Part shown: positions 32,561 to 35,481 of the stretch, one piece after another
How the letters are laid out: each line of letters opens with the position of its first letter
Position numbering within the stretch: the stretch's first letter is position 1
From: an uncultured Lachnospiraceae bacterium
GTDB lineage: Bacteria > Bacillota > Clostridia > Lachnospirales > Lachnospiraceae
Length of the DNA: 35,481 nucleotides
Reading direction: 5' to 3'
NCBI GenBank assembly: GCA_902779575.1
Contig: CACZBW010000026.1
Span: forward strand, 1 to 35,481
Program-made: the position numbers and the translations under genes
Notes under the pieces: generated by a model
The model's input: only the letters and a program-made list of their open reading frames with translations
What the model was told of the DNA's origin: nothing
Databases searched by the model: none

Positions 32561-33874
32561 ATGAAGGAAAACGACAATGACTTAACTGAGATTTTAACAC
32601 AAGTATTAAACGAGATGAAGGAGGAACTTGGTGACAAGTTCAACCTTGAAACCATTAACCTTGCAGAAGTTGAGCGGCGTACAGGTCTTAGCCGCGCGAA
32701 ACTGCGCCTTATAAAGAAGAACAACTTTGTAGTCAAACCGCATGGATTAACCGGACGGCATGCTCCTGTCACCCTTCTCAGCGGGTTTACGGGGATCATT
32801 GACTCGCTTCTGAGGAAGGGTGTCACGAATTCTTCTGTTGTTTTTGAGCGGCTCAAAGATAACGGTTTCAGTGGCGGGAAAACAATCGTTAAAGATTATA
32901 TTTCCGCCCACAAAGAGCTTGTTCCGGCAAAACGTCAGGTTGTTGCGCCGCAGGGAAACCGCGGTAGGCGGTATCAGACACCGCCCGGCGAATCCTATCA
33001 GATGGACTGGGGATTCGTGGAAGTTGAAACAGAAAATGGCAAATCTTATAAGGTTGCTTGTTTTGCCATGATCTGCCATTGCTGCGGACACCGTTACGTT
33101 GAGTTTTTTCCCAACGCCCGCCAGGAGAACCTGTTCATCGGCATGATTCATGCCTTCCTCTACATGGGTATTCCTGAATATATCCTTACGGACAACATGA
33201 AAAGTGTTGTGATCCGTAGGGATGATGAAGGCCGTCCCATCTGGCAGAAGGATTATGAACTGTTCATGGGCAACCTGGGATTTGAAACAAGGCTGTGTAA
33301 ACCCCGTCATCCTTTTACAAAGGGCGCTGTCGAGCGGCTGGTTCGCTTTGTAAAAGAAAATTTTCTGCCGGGACGTATTTTTACCGAGCTTACCGACCTG
33401 AATTATGAGGCTATCCGGTGGTGCGATACACAGAACAGCGTTTATCATCGGGCAGTAGACTGTATACCCGTTCAGAAGCATGCCGCCTTGTGCATGCAGC
33501 ACGCATCCGTTCTCGAGGAAACGGTAGAACTTTCGTACTATCTGTGTCCGGAAAGGAGGATTTCTTTCGACGGCTTTGTAAACTATGAAGGACGCCGTTT
33601 TGGTGTTCCTTACTGGTATGAGCAGAAAACCTGCCGTGTTAAACGGGATGGTTATATCCTCTATATTTATGATACGGCGATGACGAAAGTTCTTACCACG
33701 CACGATGTTACCTGGAGCCGCAGGGACAGCTTCTGCAAAGAGCAGTATGCAGTCAATCAGCCGGAGGAACATCCGACAGCTCCCGTCAAAGCACATATCC
33801 AGCAGCTGGATCCGAAGGAATATGATCCTGGTTTCAGCCGGTTTGATTTTGAGGGGGTAGCACAGTATGAGTGA
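32561..33874 (+). CDS. istA: IS21-family transposase IstA
   Basis: This DDE-type recombinase cuts and joins the IS ends. In 437 residues there is an N-terminal DNA-binding region with an AEVERRTGLSRAKLRL helix-turn-helix and an rve-type catalytic core. Catalytic Asp149 (YQMDWGFVEVE), Asp211 (YILTDNMKSV) and Glu258 (TKGAVERLVRFVKENF) are all present. The C-terminal beta-rich domain is intact. It overlaps istB by eight bases, so translation is coupled. The ATG at 32561 has only a weak ribosome site, which would keep expression low. Confidence 0.93.
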   Translation: MKENDNDLTEILTQVLNEMKEELGDKFNLETINLAEVERRTGLSRAKLRLIKKNNFVVKPHGLTGRHAPVTLLSGFTGIIDSLLRKGVTNSSVVFERLKDNGFSGGKTIVKDYISAHKELVPAKRQVVAPQGNRGRRYQTPPGESYQMDWGFVEVETENGKSYKVACFAMICHCCGHRYVEFFPNARQENLFIGMIHAFLYMGIPEYILTDNMKSVVIRRDDEGRPIWQKDYELFMGNLGFETRLCKPRHPFTKGAVERLVRFVKENFLPGRIFTELTDLNYEAIRWCDTQNSVYHRAVDCIPVQKHAALCMQHASVLEETVELSYYLCPERRISFDGFVNYEGRRFGVPYWYEQKTCRVKRDGYILYIYDTAMTKVLTTHDVTWSRRDSFCKEQYAVNQPEEHPTAPVKAHIQQLDPKEYDPGFSRFDFEGVAQYE

Positions 33875-34664
33875 AACCCTCTATGATCAGATCTGCAGCC
33901 ATGCCGCCTACCTGAACCTGGATCTTGGACTTCAGGAACTGGCAAAATTTGTTTTTGACCATCAGTTCGATGATGGCCAGATCAAAGCTGTCAGCAGCCT
34001 CCTGGAGCATCTTGCCAGCAATAAACGCGACAACATCGTAGCAACACTCTTGAAGATGAGCCGTCTCCCCCTCAAGGAGCCGAAAACCTTCGACAACTTC
34101 GATTACAGCAGACTTCACGGCAAGAATATCGAAGCCCTTAAGGAACTGTCCAATCTGTCAGCTTTATACGCCCGTAAAAACCTGGCGTTCATAGGACCAC
34201 CCGGTGTAGGTAAGACACATCTTGCTATGGCATACGGCCGCCTTTGCTGTGAAAAGGGATTGAAAGCCTACTTTCTGAAAGCAACAGAGCTTAACCAGAA
34301 GTTACTGGATGCAAGAAAGTATGGTAGGGAAGCAAACGTTATCAACGGCCTTGTCAAGCCTTCATGCCTGATCATAGACGAAGTAGGACGCTGTGTCTTT
34401 GACAAAGAGAACACCAGGATGTTTTTTGACATCATAGACCGTCGCTATAACAAGGAGCTTCCCAACACGTTGATCCTGACAAGCAACAAAAGTCCTGATA
34501 AATGGAGTGAATTCTTCAGTGAAGATTCTTCTCTGCTGTGTGCTTTGAACAGGATCTTTGATGCGGCGACAGTATTTATGATTAAAGGGAATACATACCG
34601 TGGCCGCAAATGTGAAACAGTAGCATTATCAACCAGGGATGTGGCAGCACTCCCTAAACCGTAA
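33867..34664 (+). CDS. istB: IS21-family ATPase helper IstB
   Basis: This AAA+ ATPase related to DnaC assembles on target DNA and activates IstA. The 265 residues have Walker A GPPGVGKTH (110-118), Walker B CLIIDEVG (167-174) and a sensor-like LILTSNKSPDKWSEFF. The length is typical. The start ATG overlaps the end of istA, preceded by a GAGGGGG sequence that can act as its ribosome site. No frameshift or stop is seen. Confidence 0.94.
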   Translation: MSETLYDQICSHAAYLNLDLGLQELAKFVFDHQFDDGQIKAVSSLLEHLASNKRDNIVATLLKMSRLPLKEPKTFDNFDYSRLHGKNIEALKELSNLSALYARKNLAFIGPPGVGKTHLAMAYGRLCCEKGLKAYFLKATELNQKLLDARKYGREANVINGLVKPSCLIIDEVGRCVFDKENTRMFFDIIDRRYNKELPNTLILTSNKSPDKWSEFFSEDSSLLCALNRIFDAATVFMIKGNTYRGRKCETVALSTRDVAALPKP

Positions 34665-34688
34665 ACAGGAAGGAGGAAGCAGATGCAT

Positions 34689-34761
34689 TGGCGATTTCTA
34701 TCCGGCCAGAATTGGCTGTTTCTCTCCGACCCGGAGTGGCTGTTTCAACCCGGCGCTAACA
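34689..34761 (-). repeat. Right end of IS21 element: three 20-bp repeats at 24-bp period
   Basis: Read on the minus strand, units lie at 34737-34756, 34713-34732 and 34689-34708. They have the same pattern and period as the left end (for example GGGTCGGAGAGAAACAGCCA). The right end has one unit fewer than the left. Confidence 0.85.
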
Positions 34762-35481
34762 GGGCATTATATTTACTATTACTCTGATACGATGCAGATT
34801 AAGAACTGGCCTCTGGAGGGACTGATTGTTGAGAAACAGGTCGATAGTGATGATTCGACGGATAAAGATCAGTATTATACGTTCAGGATTTCGATTTTGA
34901 ATGATAATGGGGAGGTTAATACAGAGTATAACGAAGAGAATGGAGATGATCAGTTTGAAGATGGCGTTGTCGAATTCGAACTGAAAGACAGAGAACAGAA
35001 AATGTTCTGGGGCTTTGAAAAAGGAACCAGGTATAAGGTCGAGGAGACATTTGAGGGTGAAGAGGGCAACAAGTTTACCACAACGGTCGGCTATAATGTT
35101 TATGACGAAGATGGAAATATAACAGAGTATAAGACAGAAACAAAGACTTATCATGCAGGTACACTGACACAGGAAGATGAAGTGGTTGTCTTCACAAATA
35201 TGAAAGTTGCCAGTGAAGGCGAGGTGAAGGTACAGAAGGTACTGGAAGGCCGTGACTGGACGACAGACGACAGTTTTGAGTTCACGATCACGCCGGTAGG
35301 AGATGCGCCTGCATTCGAGCCGAACACAGTGAACGTGACGAAGGACTCCGTGGATTACACGGAGAGCTTCGGCAAGGTAACATTTACCAAGGCGGGAACT
35401 TATGAGTGGACGATAAGTGAGACTCATAAGGGAGAGACGATCGACGGTGTAGCGTATGACTCTGCTGACAAGACCGTGACC
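34762..35481 (+). CDS. Pilin/adhesin with Spy0128-type isopeptide domains, 5' end lost at the IS, 3' end outside window
   Basis: The frame is open from the IS boundary to the window end (240 codons). The first half resembles the Cna-B-like repeat domains of clostridial surface proteins (LIVEKQVDSDDSTDKDQYYT, ending VVVFTNMK). The second half matches the FctA/Spy0128 pilin domain (EVKVQKVLEGRDWTTDDSFEF, then GTYEWTISETHKG), which normally forms an internal Lys-Asn bond with help from Glu. No signal peptide or start with a ribosome site is present; the first ATG (34792) has none. The frame also stays open leftwards into the IS end. It is probably the remaining part of a wall-anchored protein. 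The LPXTG end, if any, is beyond the window. Confidence 0.82.

Larger units (their letters stand above)
32095..34761 (+). mobile_element. Complete IS21-family insertion sequence (2667 bp)
   Basis: The element runs from TGTTAG at 32095 to CTAACA at 34761 and contains overlapping istA and istB genes. The first 26 bases of the two ends match at 20 positions (ending CAGCCAC). Both ends hold further internal repeats. Flanking bases (AGTAAAAT to the left, GGGCATTA to the right) show no target-site duplication. Both genes look intact, so the element may be active. An unusual 370-bp noncoding stretch lies between the left repeats and istA. Confidence 0.9.

Overview
The window reads as a chromosomal segment of a Gram-positive, strictly fermentative gut anaerobe, most likely a Lachnospiraceae-type Clostridia. 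This is inferred from moderately high GC coding, strong AGGAGG ribosome binding sites, and family content: GGGtGRT protein with a NifU-like partner, a C_GCAxxG_C_C protein, butyrate kinase, a Spy0128-type pilin domain and an Rpn-type remnant. No 16S gene or other species marker is present.

Layout. At 1-739 lies the 3' end of an AlaX-type alanyl-tRNA editing protein and its terminator. At 895-4717 (minus) is a complete dTDP-L-rhamnose operon, rfbA-rfbB-rfbD-rfbC in transcription order. At 5069-7450 (minus) are a C_GCAxxG_C_C protein and, behind a terminator, the conserved but functionally dark pair of a NifU-like scaffold and a GGGtGRT protein. At 7613-9753 (minus) is butyrate kinase followed by phosphate acetyltransferase. 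At 10014-22842 (plus), transcribed away from buk, is an L-fucose utilisation locus. It holds a LacI-family regulator with a 20-bp perfect palindrome at its own promoter, an aldo/keto reductase, a zinc alcohol dehydrogenase, a four-gene sugar ABC importer, then fucI, fucU, fucA and a RhaB-type FGGY kinase. Together these could import L-fucose, isomerise it to L-fuculose, phosphorylate and cleave it to DHAP and L-lactaldehyde. The two oxidoreductases and the Pta/Buk pair are plausible, unproven, handlers of the C3 products. At 23196-24605 is a MATE transporter, ended by a long shared hairpin.

At 24769-31031 (minus) are two cytoplasmic-looking glycosidases: a GH67 alpha-glucuronidase with all catalytic residues, and a 1410-residue GH2 enzyme with C-terminal CBM6-like modules. 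The GH2 gene carries two separate in-frame minisatellites. From about 31.1 kb the window turns accessory: an Rpn-type remnant, a small secreted-type SH3 peptide with a textbook double-glycine leader, a complete IS21-family element (32095-34761), and the 5'-truncated remainder of an isopeptide pilin or adhesin gene running off the end.

The best candidates for something undescribed are the double-glycine-leader SH3 peptide (31560-31871), the multi-hairpin noncoding block inside the IS21 element (about 32233-32455), the repeat-bearing GH2 gene, and the GGGtGRT/scaffold pair. All calls come from reading the sequence; no database search or folding program was run.
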